A stretch of 38,290 bases of DNA from Lysobacter_K koreensis (GTDB lineage: Bacteria; Pseudomonadota; Gammaproteobacteria; Xanthomonadales; Xanthomonadaceae): assembly GCF_042677045.1 (NCBI RefSeq), contig NZ_JBHTIH010000001.1:1-38290 (forward strand). Reading direction: 5' to 3'. The translations under genes and the position numbers were made by a program. Below the pieces are notes generated by a model, which was not told the origin of the DNA, ran no database searches, and was given only the letters and a program-made list of their open reading frames with translations. Shown here in pieces: positions 8,645-16,708 of the stretch. Within the stretch, counting starts at the first letter, position 1. Each line of letters opens with the position of its first letter.

Positions 8645-10690
8645 ATGACGGCTGCCAGCCCACACCCGCTCTACCCGAACCTGTTCGCCCCGCTCGACCT
8701 GGGCTTCTGCACCCTGCCCAACCGGGTGCTGATGGGGTCGATGCACACCGGGCTGGAGGACAAGGCCGGCGACTTCCCCAAGCTGGCCGCCTACTTCGGC
8801 GAGCGCGCGGCCGGCGGCGTCGGCCTGATCGTGACCGGCGGCTTCGCGCCCAACATCGTCGGCTGGCTCAAGCCGTTCGGCGGCAAGCTCAGCTGGCCGT
8901 GGGAGGTGCGCAAGCACCGCCAGGTGACGCAGGCGGTACATCAGCACGGCAGCCGCATCTGCCTGCAGATCCTGCATTCAGGTCGCTACGGCTATCACCC
9001 GCTGCAGGTCGCGCCGTCGAAACTGAAAAGCGCGATCAACCCGTTCACCCCGCGCCAGCTGTCGGCCGGCGGCGTGGAGCGCCAGATCCGCGCGTTCGTG
9101 AACTCCGCGCGCCTGGCGCGCGAGGCCGGCTACGACGGCGTCGAGGTGATGGGCTCGGAGGGCTACCTGCTCAACCAGTTCACCGCGCCGCGCACCAACC
9201 AGCGCGCCGACGCGTTCGGCGGCGACGCCGGCCGGCGCATGCGCTTCGCGGTCGAGATCGTGCGCCACATCCGCGAGGCCTGCGGACCGGATTTCATCCT
9301 TATATATCGCCTGTCGATGATCGACCTGGTCGACGGCGGCCTGAGCTGGGACGAGGTGGTGCAGCAGGCGCGCGCGGTCGAAGCCGCCGGCGCGACCCTG
9401 ATCAACACCGGCATCGGCTGGCACGAGGCGCGGATCCCGACCATCGCCACCTCGGTGCCGCGCGGCGCGTTCACCGGCATCACCGCGCGGCTCAAGCCCG
9501 AGGTCGGACTGCCGCTGGTCACCACCAACCGCATCAACATGCCGCAGGTCGCCGAGCGCATCCTCGCCAAGGGCGACGCCGACATGGTGTCGATGGCGCG
9601 GCCGCTGCTCGCCGATCCAGCCTGGGTCAACAAGGCCCGCGAGCGCCGCTCTGACGAGATCAACACCTGCATCGCCTGCAACCAGGCCTGCCTCGACCAC
9701 GTGTTCGAGAACAAGCACGCCAGCTGCCTGGTCAACCCGCGCGCCTGCGCCGAGACCGAGCTCAATTACCTTCCGACAAAGGCGCCCAAGCGCATCGCCG
9801 TGGTCGGCGCGGGGCCGGCCGGGCTGGCCTGCGCGACGGTCGCGGCCGGCCGTGGCCACCGGGTGACCCTGTTCGATGCCGCCGCCGAGATCGGCGGCCA
9901 GTTCAACCTGGCCAAGCGCATTCCCGGCAAGGAGGAGTTCCACGAAACCCTGCGCTACTTCGGCCGGCAGATCGAGCTGACTGGCGTCGAGCCACGCCTG
10001 AACACCCGCGCCGACGTCGCGGCCCTGGCCGGCTACGACCACGTGGTGCTCGCCACCGGCATCGCGCCGCGCGCGATCGACATCCCCGGCGCCGACCACC
10101 CCAAGGTCGTGAGCTACCTCGACGTGCTCAGCGGGCGGGTGGTGCCGGGGCGCCGTGTCGCGATCATCGGCGCCGGCGGCATTGGCTTCGATGTCGCCGA
10201 GTTCCTGGTTCACCACGGCAGCGATGCCAGCGGTCCGGCGCTCGACCCGGCCCGCTGGCACGCCGAATGGGGCGTCGACCTGGCCTACACCGACAACCGC
10301 GGCGGCCTGGCGCAGGCGCGGCCGGAGCCGCCGGCGCGCGAGGTGTGGCTGCTGCAGCGCAGCCCGGGCAAGCCCGGCGCCCGCCTGGGCAAGACCACCG
10401 GCTGGATCCACCGCGCCACGCTCAAGGCCAAGCAGGTGCAGATGCTCGGCGGCGTCGAGTACCTGGGCATCGACGACACCGGCCTGCGGATCCGGATCGC
10501 CGGCGAGGAGCACACCCTGCCGGTCGACCATGTCGTGGTCTGCGCCGGGCAGGAGCCGTTCAAGCCGCTGGCGGCGGAACTGGCCGGTGGCACGGCAGCC
10601 GTGCACGTGATCGGCGGCGCCGACTTGGCGGTCGAGCTGGATGCGAAGCGGGCGATTGCCCAAGGCAGCCGACTGGCGGCGTCGCTGTGA
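8645..10690 (+). CDS. fadH: NADPH-dependent 2,4-dienoyl-CoA reductase FadH
   Basis: The 681-residue protein matches FadH, which reduces 2,4-dienoyl-CoA during beta-oxidation of unsaturated fatty acids. The N-terminal half is an FMN-binding TIM barrel of the old yellow enzyme family (NRVLMGSMHTGLE at 26-38). Predicted catalytic residues are Tyr174 (GYLLNQF) and His260 (GIGWHEAR), offset by 8 from E. coli Tyr166/His252. The [4Fe-4S] ligands are Cys342, Cys345, Cys349 and Cys361 (CIACNQACL ... SCLVNP). The C-terminal half holds two dinucleotide sites, GAGPAG at 388-393 and a GAGGIGFD motif near residue 510. The reading frame is open far upstream through the tandem repeat, but the ATG at 8645 gives the normal N-terminus (LYPNLFAPLDLGF). 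Its link to propionate genes may be fatty-acid oxidation. Confidence 0.95.
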   Translation: MTAASPHPLYPNLFAPLDLGFCTLPNRVLMGSMHTGLEDKAGDFPKLAAYFGERAAGGVGLIVTGGFAPNIVGWLKPFGGKLSWPWEVRKHRQVTQAVHQHGSRICLQILHSGRYGYHPLQVAPSKLKSAINPFTPRQLSAGGVERQIRAFVNSARLAREAGYDGVEVMGSEGYLLNQFTAPRTNQRADAFGGDAGRRMRFAVEIVRHIREACGPDFILIYRLSMIDLVDGGLSWDEVVQQARAVEAAGATLINTGIGWHEARIPTIATSVPRGAFTGITARLKPEVGLPLVTTNRINMPQVAERILAKGDADMVSMARPLLADPAWVNKARERRSDEINTCIACNQACLDHVFENKHASCLVNPRACAETELNYLPTKAPKRIAVVGAGPAGLACATVAAGRGHRVTLFDAAAEIGGQFNLAKRIPGKEEFHETLRYFGRQIELTGVEPRLNTRADVAALAGYDHVVLATGIAPRAIDIPGADHPKVVSYLDVLSGRVVPGRRVAIIGAGGIGFDVAEFLVHHGSDASGPALDPARWHAEWGVDLAYTDNRGGLAQARPEPPAREVWLLQRSPGKPGARLGKTTGWIHRATLKAKQVQMLGGVEYLGIDDTGLRIRIAGEEHTLPVDHVVVCAGQEPFKPLAAELAGGTAAVHVIGGADLAVELDAKRAIAQGSRLAASL

Positions 10691-11016
10691 CGACGCACCT
10701 CACGAAACTGGCTGCGAGCCTGTAGGCACGGGGTTTTCGCCCCGCATTCAGGGTAAAAACTCCAATCGAATCTGACGCTTACGATTCGCGTTCACGCGAC
10801 GTTTACCCAACCGCCGCTACCGTGCGCCAACTTTTCCCGCCCTAGGCCTTGGCGGGACCCACACCAACCCCGCGTTCTGCGGTGGTTTCGGTGAAGGGGC
10901 CAAGCGCGCCGCAGAGCCCGCCGCCCTCCCCAGTACGCCATGTCGGCTCGCACCGTGGTCACCGCCTCCCCAGGCGGCCCGGAAGTGCGGCCGGCGCAAC
11001 GGAGCAAGGAGTTCGT
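10691..11016. other. 326-bp intergenic region between fadH and the SleB-like gene
   Basis: No coding region is supported. It begins with a GTAG-headed hairpin (10722-10745) that probably ends fadH transcription. A second hairpin, TCCCGCC (10835-10841) pairing with GGCGGGA (10851-10857), lies mid-gap. A purine-rich ribosome-binding site, GGAGCAAGGAG, occupies 11001-11011 just before the next start codon. I saw no convincing promoter boxes. Confidence 0.6.
10722..10745 (+). terminator. GTAG-headed hairpin after fadH, terminator- or REP-like
   Basis: GTAGGCA is followed by CGGGG, the loop TTTTCG and CCCCG. It lies 32 nt after the fadH stop. It combines the GTAG head of local REPs with a short GC stem, but has no trailing T-run, so intrinsic termination is only possible. 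Confidence 0.45.
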
Positions 11017-11475
11017 ATGAAACTGGCTTGGATCATGTGGCTGGCCTCCGTGCTGCCGCCGCAAACCGCCGATTCGCTGTGCCTGAGCACCACCGTCTAC
11101 CTCGAAGCCCGCGACCAGTCGGTGCGTGGCCAGAAGGCGGTGGCGGAAGTCGCCCTGCGCCGCCGCGACAGCGGCCTGTGGGGCGACACCGTCTGCGACG
11201 TCGTCACCGCGCGCAAGCAGTTCGCGCCGACGATCGTGTCGCCGGGCACGCGCCTGGACAACCCGCGGGCCTGGGCCCAGTCGGTGACCAGCGCGTTCGA
11301 GGCCGAGCACAACTGGGCGCTGCCGATCGGCGAGCGCCAGGAGATCGTGCCGGGGGCCAGCCACTTCATGGCCCACGCGATCGCCAGCCCGAGTTGGCGC
11401 AACGCCTACCAGGTCGCGACCATCGGCGACCACACCTTCCTCAAGGTGCAGTCGCTCAAGCCGCGCAAGTCGTAA
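11017..11475 (+). CDS. SleB-like cell wall hydrolase (Hydrolase_2 family)
   Basis: The 152-residue protein has the core of the SleB/CwlJ cell-wall hydrolase family: CLSTTVYLEARDQSVRGQKA at residues 22-41, with Glu30 in the YLEAR motif as the likely catalytic acid, then AVAEVALRRRDSGLWGDTVCDVV. The usual CQFS motif is replaced by KQFAP near residue 67. A short hydrophobic N-terminus (LAWIMWLASVLPP) may be a signal peptide or anchor, consistent with action on peptidoglycan in the periplasm. The reading frame extends upstream, but the ATG at 11017 has an excellent Shine-Dalgarno (GGAGCAAGGAG). In non-spore-formers, members act as lytic transglycosylase- or amidase-like enzymes; the exact bond cut is unknown. 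Confidence 0.8.
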   Translation: MKLAWIMWLASVLPPQTADSLCLSTTVYLEARDQSVRGQKAVAEVALRRRDSGLWGDTVCDVVTARKQFAPTIVSPGTRLDNPRAWAQSVTSAFEAEHNWALPIGERQEIVPGASHFMAHAIASPSWRNAYQVATIGDHTFLKVQSLKPRKS

Positions 11476-11563
11476 CGGAGCGTTGCAGTCCTGCGGTTGA
11501 GGATGGGGAACGCGCTCGGCCATAGTGCCGGCACCCTCCCCTCCCCCCCGCGAAGGAACTTGC

Positions 11564-12175
11564 ATGAAGCTCTACTACTCCCCCGGTGCCTGCTCGCTGG
11601 CCGACCACATCGCGTTGGAATGGACCGGCCAGCCGTACGAGACGGCGCGGCTCTCGCGCGAAGACCGCAAGACCCCCGAGTACCTGAAGATCAACCCGGC
11701 CGGCGCGGTGCCGGCGCTGCAGGACGGCGACTGGGTGCTGACCCAGAACGCGGCAATCCTGAACTTCATCGCCGACACGTTTCCCGACGCCAAGCTCGGC
11801 GGCAACGGCACGCCTAAGGGCCGCGCCGAGGTGAACAAGTGGCTGGCATTCGCCAACTCCGACATCCACCCCGCGTTCCACCCGCTGTTCGGTTCGACCG
11901 CCTACCTCGAAGACGCGGCCTTGATCGACAAGACCAAGGACGCCGCGCGCAGCAAGCTGCGCGGCCTGTTCGAGCGCGCCGATGCGCAACTGGCAGGCAA
12001 GGACTGGCTGACCGGCAGCCGCTCGATCGCCGATCCCTACCTGTACGTGGTTGCGCGCTGGGCCAAGGGCAACGGCATCGACCTGTCGGGCCTGTCCAAC
12101 CTCGAGCGCTTCGTCAAGAACATCGAGGCCGATGCCGCGGTGCAGAAGGTGCTCAAGGACGAAGGCCTGGCCTGA
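11564..12175 (+). CDS. Glutathione S-transferase, beta class
   Basis: The 203-residue protein begins with the thioredoxin-like glutathione-binding domain: MKLYYSPGACSLADHIALEW. Cys10 sits where beta-class bacterial GSTs have their catalytic cysteine. The glutathione-contacting segment INPAGAVPALQDGDWVLTQN (about 45-64) carries the cis-Pro and is followed by AAILNFIADTFP. The C-terminal half is the helical domain, with the conserved GSRSIADPYLYVV motif. It likely conjugates or reduces electrophiles in the cytosol. The upstream frame is open, but the ATG at 11564 is preceded by GAAGGA. It ends just before a bidirectional terminator. Confidence 0.93.
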   Translation: MKLYYSPGACSLADHIALEWTGQPYETARLSREDRKTPEYLKINPAGAVPALQDGDWVLTQNAAILNFIADTFPDAKLGGNGTPKGRAEVNKWLAFANSDIHPAFHPLFGSTAYLEDAALIDKTKDAARSKLRGLFERADAQLAGKDWLTGSRSIADPYLYVVARWAKGNGIDLSGLSNLERFVKNIEADAAVQKVLKDEGLA

Positions 12176-12200
12176 CACCGGTCGCCACCCCGCAACACGC

Positions 12201-12227
12201 AAAAGGCCGCGCATGTCGCGGCCTTTT
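12201..12227. terminator. Bidirectional intrinsic terminator
   Basis: AAAAGGCCGCG (12201-12211), loop CATGT and CGCGGCCTTTT (12217-12227) form a perfect 11-bp stem with A- and T-runs at its two ends. It lies between the convergent GST gene (ends 12175) and the channel gene (ends 12283), so it can stop transcription from both sides. Confidence 0.9.
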
Positions 12228-12282
12228 GCTGTCTGGCGTCGGTGGCGGTGGGCACACCGCGTTGCGTGAAGTCGACCGGCAA

Positions 12283-12738
12283 TCAGGGTTGCCGCTCGCG
12301 CCAGTCGCGGCTCATCTCCAGGTAGGTGAACGATGCCGACCACGTGATCAGCACGAACCCGGTCAGCGCCATGGTGCCGGCCATGAACCGGATCGGCCCG
12401 ACCGGCGCCAGGTCACCGAAACCCAGCGTGGTGTAGGTCGTCGCCGACAGGTACACCGCATCCAGCAGACCCAACACGGGCACGCCGGCCACGCTGCCGG
12501 TAGCGCCGAATTGCAGCACGCCCCACACCGTGACCCCGAAGATCCAGATCTCCGCCACGTGCAGCATCAGCACGCCGAAGATGCCGTACAGCACCTTGCG
12601 CCGGCGCTGGCTGGGGTGGAGGCGGGTCAACCAGCGCAACAGCAGGTACAGCCCTTCGTAGTGCACCAGAACGACCGCGCACACCGCCAGCACGGTGGCG
12701 AGCACCACGATCGCGTTGGCGTCCCAATGCTGGTACAT
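12283..12738 (-). CDS. Small potassium-channel-like membrane protein (ion_trans_2 type pore)
   Basis: The 151-residue protein has hydrophobic segments at about residues 9-30, 48-77 and 118-140. The pore motif SATTYTTLGFGDLAP lies at 98-112, in which TLGFGD (104-109) corresponds to the K+ selectivity filter TVGYGD. It has one pore unit and no visible cytoplasmic RCK/TrkA-N regulatory domain, so a homotetramer is expected. The frame is open upstream into prpC, but the ATG at 12738 lies 17 nt after the prpC stop and gives a normal start. It is probably co-transcribed with prpC. A role in propionate metabolism is not evident, and conduction has to be inferred from the filter only. Confidence 0.85.
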   Translation of the reverse strand: MYQHWDANAIVVLATVLAVCAVVLVHYEGLYLLLRWLTRLHPSQRRRKVLYGIFGVLMLHVAEIWIFGVTVWGVLQFGATGSVAGVPVLGLLDAVYLSATTYTTLGFGDLAPVGPIRFMAGTMALTGFVLITWSASFTYLEMSRDWRERQP

Positions 12739-12755
12739 GCCGGTGTCGACCAAGC

Positions 12756-13907
12756 TCAGCGCTGGTCGATCGGCACGTAGGCGCGGTCTTCCGGCCCGGT
12801 GTAGTTGGCGCTCGGGCGGATGATCTTGCCGTCCTCGCGCTGCTCGATCACGTGCGCGCTCCAGCCGGTGGTGCGCGCGATCACGAACAACGGCGTGAAC
12901 ATCGGGGTCGGGATGCCCATCATGTGGTACGCCGACGCGCTGTACCAATCCAGGTTCGGGAACATCTTCTTGGTGTCCATCATCAGCGTCTCGATGCGCT
13001 CGCTGACGTCGAACAGCACCTGGTTGCCGCCGGTCTTGCACAGCTTGCGCGACAGCTCCTTGATGATCGGGTTGCGCGGGTCGCCGACGGTGTACACCGG
13101 ATGGCCGAAGCCAATGACGATCTCCTTCTTCTCCATGCGCGCGCGGATATCGGCCTCGGCCTCGTCGGCGGTGCCGTAGCGGCTGATGATGTCCATCGCC
13201 ACTTCATTGGCGCCGCCGTGCTTGGGGCCACGCAGCGCGCCGATCGCGCCGGTGATGCACGAATGCAGGTCCGAGCCGGTGCCGGCGATCACCCGCGCGG
13301 CAAAGGTCGAGGCGTTGAACTCGTGCTCGGCGTACAGCACCAGCGACTTGTCGAGCGACTCGGCGTGCAGCGCGCTCGGCGGCTCGCCGTGCAGCAGGTG
13401 CAGGAAATGGCCGGCGACGTTGTCGTCGTCGGTCTCGACATCGATGCGGCGGCCGTTGCGGGTGAAGTGCCACCAGTACAGCAGCATCGAGCCGAAGCTG
13501 GCGATCAGCTTGTCGGCGATGTCGCGCGCTTCCGACGCCGGGTGGCCTTCGCGCTCGGGCAGCACGGTGCCGAGCACCGAGCAGCCGGTGCGCAGCACGT
13601 CCATCGGGTGGGCATTGGCCGGCACCAGTTCCAGCGCTTCCGTGAGGATCGCCGGCAGGCCGCGCAGGCGCTTGAGCTTGGTCTTGTAGGCATCGAGCTG
13701 GGCCTGGGTCGGCAGCACGCCGTGCACCAGCAGGTGCGCGACTTCCTCGAACGACGACCTGGTGGCCAGGTCGTGGATGTCGTAACCGCGGTAGTGCAGG
13801 TCGTTGCCGCTGCGGCCGACCGTGCACAGCGCGGTGTTGCCGGCAGCGGTGCCGCTGAGGGCAACGGATTTCTTGGCCTTGGGCAGGACCTGGGGGGTGT
13901 CGGTCAT
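12756..13907 (-). CDS. prpC: 2-methylcitrate synthase PrpC
   Basis: The 383-residue protein is a citrate-synthase-superfamily enzyme of the methylcitrate type, condensing propionyl-CoA with oxaloacetate. Citrate synthase landmarks are present: His195 in AEHEFNAST, His230 in PKHGGANE and His269 in GFGHPVYTVGDPR. The N-terminus (LSGTAAGNTALCTVGRSGND) and length are typical of PrpC rather than of GltA, which is about 430 residues. AGGAG lies 8 nt upstream of the ATG at 13907. It is downstream of prpB in the same direction, but a 409-nt structured gap separates them, so it may have its own promoter or regulation. The channel gene follows closely. Confidence 0.95.
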   Translation of the reverse strand: MTDTPQVLPKAKKSVALSGTAAGNTALCTVGRSGNDLHYRGYDIHDLATRSSFEEVAHLLVHGVLPTQAQLDAYKTKLKRLRGLPAILTEALELVPANAHPMDVLRTGCSVLGTVLPEREGHPASEARDIADKLIASFGSMLLYWWHFTRNGRRIDVETDDDNVAGHFLHLLHGEPPSALHAESLDKSLVLYAEHEFNASTFAARVIAGTGSDLHSCITGAIGALRGPKHGGANEVAMDIISRYGTADEAEADIRARMEKKEIVIGFGHPVYTVGDPRNPIIKELSRKLCKTGGNQVLFDVSERIETLMMDTKKMFPNLDWYSASAYHMMGIPTPMFTPLFVIARTTGWSAHVIEQREDGKIIRPSANYTGPEDRAYVPIDQR

Positions 13908-14316
13908 CGAGGTTCTCCTGGTGATTGCTGCGCGGACGGATCGGGCGCCATGGGCACGCGATCAAGCCCGTCCGGGGTGTCAGGCGCCGTGTCCGGTGTC
14001 GGTGGCGGCCGTCGTTAGTCGGGACATAGGGTCAGTACAAACGGTCCACTGGATTGATCGGGAGCCTCACGAGGCGCTCCAAACGAAACGGGGAAAACTT
14101 GCAGCCTAGCTTGCGACCACCGGGTCGCACCGACTGCGGACGGGCCCATGATCGCGCCCGCCGCAGTCGGAGGCCGACGGACGCGCCGGCGGAGAACGGG
14201 ACAGGGGGCTCGCACAGCGGGAGTCTGTTCGCTCCGTCGGCCGACCACTTGCGGGGCCACCGCTGGCTTGCTTACCGTCGCCATGGCCGCGTGTCCGTCC
14301 ACCTGGGATTCGCCCT
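13908..14316. other. 409-bp structured intergenic region between prpB and prpC
   Basis: No reading frame here looks like a protein. The left part (13933-13973) contains GGACGG ... GCCCGTCC complementarity. The right part (14112-14242) carries three perfect inverted repeats described separately. The sequence GTCGGGACATAGGGTCAGTAC at 14018-14038 (split: GTCGGGACAT, AGGGTCAGTAC) looks like an insertion-sequence end, but I cannot assign a family. The region is either a structured RNA in the prpB-prpC message, a degenerate mobile element, or a promoter/operator region for prpC. Confidence 0.55.
14112..14242. repeat. Three adjacent or nested perfect inverted repeats
   Basis: Hairpin 1: TGCGACC (14112-14118) with GGTCGCA (14123-14129). 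Hairpin 2 begins at the next base: CCGACTGCGG (14130-14139) with CCGCAGTCGG (14161-14170), extended inward by CGGGC/GCCCG after one bulged base. Hairpin 3: GGCCGACGGA (14172-14181) with TCCGTCGGCC (14233-14242), extended inward by GCG/CGC after a bulge. All stems are perfect, and the three are packed with 0-1 nt between them, which suggests a folded RNA or DNA element about 130 nt long. Confidence 0.75.
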
Positions 14317-15201
14317 TTATTCCTCGCCCTGCGCGAACAGCTCGTCGAGCTTCTGCTCGTAGCGGTGGTAGTCGAGGAAGTCGTAGAGCTCGGCGCGGGT
14401 CTGCATGATCGGCACCACGGATTTCTGCGTGCCCTCGCGGCGGACGGTCTCGTAGAACGTCTGCGCGCCCTTGTTCATCGCCCGGTACGCGCCGCAGCAA
14501 TACAGCACGATGTCGACGCCGGCCAAGCGCAGTTCGTCGGTGGTGAACAGCGGGGTCTGCCCGAACTCGGTGATGTTGGCCAGGATCGGCACCTTCACCG
14601 CGTCCTTGAACTGGCGGTACTGCTCGAGCGTGTAGATCGCCTCGGGGAAGATCATGTCGGCGCCCGCCTCGACGCAGGCGATCGCGCGTTCGATCGCCGA
14701 CTCGATGCCCTCGACCGCGATCGCGTCGGTGCGGGCCATGATCACGAAGCTGGCGTCGGTCTTCGCGTCGACCGCGGCCTTGACCCGGTCGACCATCTCG
14801 CCCTTGGGCACCAGCGCCTTGCCCGGCCGGTGGCCGCAGCGCTTGGCGCCGACCTGGTCCTCGATGTGCACCGCGGCCGCGCCGGCCTTGGTCAGCGAAC
14901 GGACGGTGCGGGCGATGTTGAACGCGCCGCCCCAGCCGGTGTCGATGTCGACCAGCAGCGGCAGGTCGCAGACGTCGGTGATGCGGCGGATGTCGGTGAG
15001 CACGTCTTCCATCGTGCTGATGCCCAGGTCGGGCATGCCCAGCGAGTTCGCGGCGACGCCGCCGCCGGACAGGTAGATCGCCCGGAAGCCGCTGCGCTTG
15101 GCCATCAGCGCGGCATAGGCGGTGATGGTGCCGACCACCTGCAACGGGGATTCTTCGGCGACTGCCGTGCGGAAACGCGTGCCTGGAGAGTGGGGGGTCA
15201 T
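14317..15201 (-). CDS. prpB: 2-methylisocitrate lyase PrpB
   Basis: The 294-residue protein belongs to the isocitrate lyase/PEP mutase superfamily and cleaves 2-methylisocitrate to pyruvate and succinate. The signature KRCGH lies at residues 120-124, with Cys122 as the expected catalytic residue. The Mg2+-binding LVDIDTGWG is at 83-91. SGGGVAANSLGMPDLG at 45-60 is the usual substrate-binding loop. The frame is open to 15270, but the ATG at 15201 (MTPHSPGTRFR) with GAGG upstream gives the usual length. It is the first prp gene after mdh, separated from it by a REP pair. Confidence 0.95.
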   Translation of the reverse strand: MTPHSPGTRFRTAVAEESPLQVVGTITAYAALMAKRSGFRAIYLSGGGVAANSLGMPDLGISTMEDVLTDIRRITDVCDLPLLVDIDTGWGGAFNIARTVRSLTKAGAAAVHIEDQVGAKRCGHRPGKALVPKGEMVDRVKAAVDAKTDASFVIMARTDAIAVEGIESAIERAIACVEAGADMIFPEAIYTLEQYRQFKDAVKVPILANITEFGQTPLFTTDELRLAGVDIVLYCCGAYRAMNKGAQTFYETVRREGTQKSVVPIMQTRAELYDFLDYHRYEQKLDELFAQGEE

Positions 15202-15212
15202 CGCAAAACCTC

Positions 15213-15267
15213 GTGGGGCGGGTTTGACCCGCCGACTTGAACGACGGCGGGCTGAAACCCGCCCTAC
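15213..15267. repeat. Inverted pair of GTAG-type REP elements (REPIN-like)
   Basis: GTGGGGCGGGTTTGACCCGCC (15213-15233; written here as GTGG plus stem GGCGGGT/ACCCGCC) faces GGCGGGCTGAAACCCGCCCTAC (15246-15267; stem GGCGGG/CCCGCC ending CTAC). The second unit keeps the canonical GTAG on the minus strand; the first has GTGG. The pair fills the 97-nt gap between mdh and prpB and may modulate read-through between them. Confidence 0.8.
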
Positions 15268-15298
15268 CAAGAGGCGACCGGAGCCGCCCTGGTGCTGG

Positions 15299-16282
15299 TT
15301 ACAGCAGGTGCGCCACGCCGGCGCGCTCTTCCTCGAGCTCGGCCAGGGTCTTGTCCATCGCGGCGCGGCTGAAGTCGTCGACCGGCAGGCCTTCGACGCG
15401 GGTGTACTCGCCGTTGGCGGTGGTCACCGGCACGCCGTACATCACGCCCTCGGGGATACCGTAGCTGCCGTCGGACGGCACGCCCATCGTCACCCACTTG
15501 CCGTTGCTGCCCAGCACCCAGTCGCGGATGTGGTCGATCGCGGCGTTGGCCGCCGACGCCGCCGACGACAGGCCGCGAGCCTCGATGATCGCCGCGCCGC
15601 GCTTGCCGACCTGCGGGATGAAGGTGTTCGCGTTCCAGTCGGCATCACCGATCTTGTCCTTCAGCGATGCGCCATTGACGGTCGCGAAGCGGTAGTCCGG
15701 GTACATGGTCGGGCTGTGGTTGCCCCACACCACCAGCTTCTCGATGTCGGCCACCGCCACGCCGGCCTTGCCTGCCAGCTGCGACAGCGCGCGGTTGTGG
15801 TCCAGGCGCAGCATCGCGGTGAAGTTCTTGGCCGGCAGGTCCGGCGCCGACTTCATCGCGATGTAGGCATTGGTGTTGGCCGGGTTTCCGACCACCAGCA
15901 CCTTGACGTCGCGGCTGGCGACCTTGTTCAGTGCCGCGCCCTGGGCGGTGAAGATCTTGGCGTTCTCGAGCAGCAGGTCCTTGCGCTCCATGCCCGGGCC
16001 GCGCGGACGCGCGCCGACCAGCAGGGCGATGTCGGCGTCCTTGAACGCGACTTCGGCGTCGTCGGTGCCAACCATGCCGGCCAGCAACGGGAACGCGCAG
16101 TCCTCCAGCTCCATCATCACGCCCTTGAGCGCGGCCTGGGCCTTTTCCATCGGCAGCTCGAGCATCTGCAGGATCACCGGCTGGTCCTTGCCGAGCATCT
16201 CGCCCGAGGCGATGCGGAACAGCAGCGAGTAACCGATCTGGCCGGCAGCACCGGTGACGGCAACGCGGACGGGGGTCTTCAT
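15299..16282 (-). CDS. mdh: Malate dehydrogenase (NAD-dependent, cytosolic type)
   Basis: The 327-residue protein is of the MDH type found in Xanthomonadaceae and related proteobacteria. The NAD-binding loop TGAAGQIGYSL lies at 10-20, the substrate-arginine loop is ARPRGPGMERKDLL, and the catalytic-histidine motif is VVWGNHSPTMYPD. It oxidises malate to oxaloacetate, an acceptor for both citrate synthase and PrpC. The frame is open to 16312, but the ATG at 16282 (MKTPVRVAVTGAAGQ) fits the family and has AAGGA upstream. It lies 52 nt downstream of the glutaredoxin-like gene and upstream of prpB. Confidence 0.96.
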   Translation of the reverse strand: MKTPVRVAVTGAAGQIGYSLLFRIASGEMLGKDQPVILQMLELPMEKAQAALKGVMMELEDCAFPLLAGMVGTDDAEVAFKDADIALLVGARPRGPGMERKDLLLENAKIFTAQGAALNKVASRDVKVLVVGNPANTNAYIAMKSAPDLPAKNFTAMLRLDHNRALSQLAGKAGVAVADIEKLVVWGNHSPTMYPDYRFATVNGASLKDKIGDADWNANTFIPQVGKRGAAIIEARGLSSAASAANAAIDHIRDWVLGSNGKWVTMGVPSDGSYGIPEGVMYGVPVTTANGEYTRVEGLPVDDFSRAAMDKTLAELEEERAGVAHLL

Positions 16283-16334
16283 GGAGGATTCCTTCGCTAA
16301 AGGTGGGAACAACAGTGGGAGGGACGGCGACCGG

Positions 16335-16694
16335 TCAGTAGACCTGGTAGCCCAATGGGGAGAGGTGTTGCTTGAGTTCGGCGGTGTCGTAGCCGCGGAC
16401 CACGGCTTGGCCGATCACCGTCACCGGCACGCCGCGCGCGCCCAGTGCCTGCATCGCACGGTCGCCTTCGGGGGTGTCGACGTCGAAGACGCGGTAGCGC
16501 ACGTTGGCCAGCTCGAAATCCTTCTGCTGCTTGCGGCAGTAGCCGCACCAGTCGGCCGCGAGCATGACGATGCGCTGGTCTCCGGTCTGCAGCCGCGGGT
16601 CGTCCGGGTGCAGTTCGGCTTCGGACCCTGCATTGCGGAAATGCAGGTAGCCACCGACCAGCCCCACCAGCAGCAGCACCCAGATCGCGCGCAT
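16335..16694 (-). CDS. Glutaredoxin/thioredoxin-fold protein with N-terminal anchor
   Basis: The 119-residue protein has an N-terminal hydrophobic segment (AIWVLLLVGLVGGYL, residues 3-17), probably a membrane anchor or signal. A thioredoxin-fold domain follows, with the redox pair Cys50 and Cys53 in AADWCGYCRKQQ. The cis-proline is Pro90 in RGVPVTVIG, and the glutaredoxin-like GYDTAELKQHL stretch follows. This suggests a disulfide-exchange protein facing the periplasm or tethered to the membrane. The frame is open upstream, but the ATG at 16694 lies 14 nt after the aminotransferase stop, so the two are probably one transcript. The physiological partner is unknown. Confidence 0.82.
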   Translation of the reverse strand: MRAIWVLLLVGLVGGYLHFRNAGSEAELHPDDPRLQTGDQRIVMLAADWCGYCRKQQKDFELANVRYRVFDVDTPEGDRAMQALGARGVPVTVIGQAVVRGYDTAELKQHLSPLGYQVY

Positions 16695-16708
16695 CGCAGG
16701 CCCCGGCG

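Noticed and set aside
14015..14500. Minus-strand 161-codon frame overlapping the prpB 3' end
   Set aside because: It overlaps prpB in another frame and runs through the hairpin region; its composition is that of a shadow frame and no family is recognisable.
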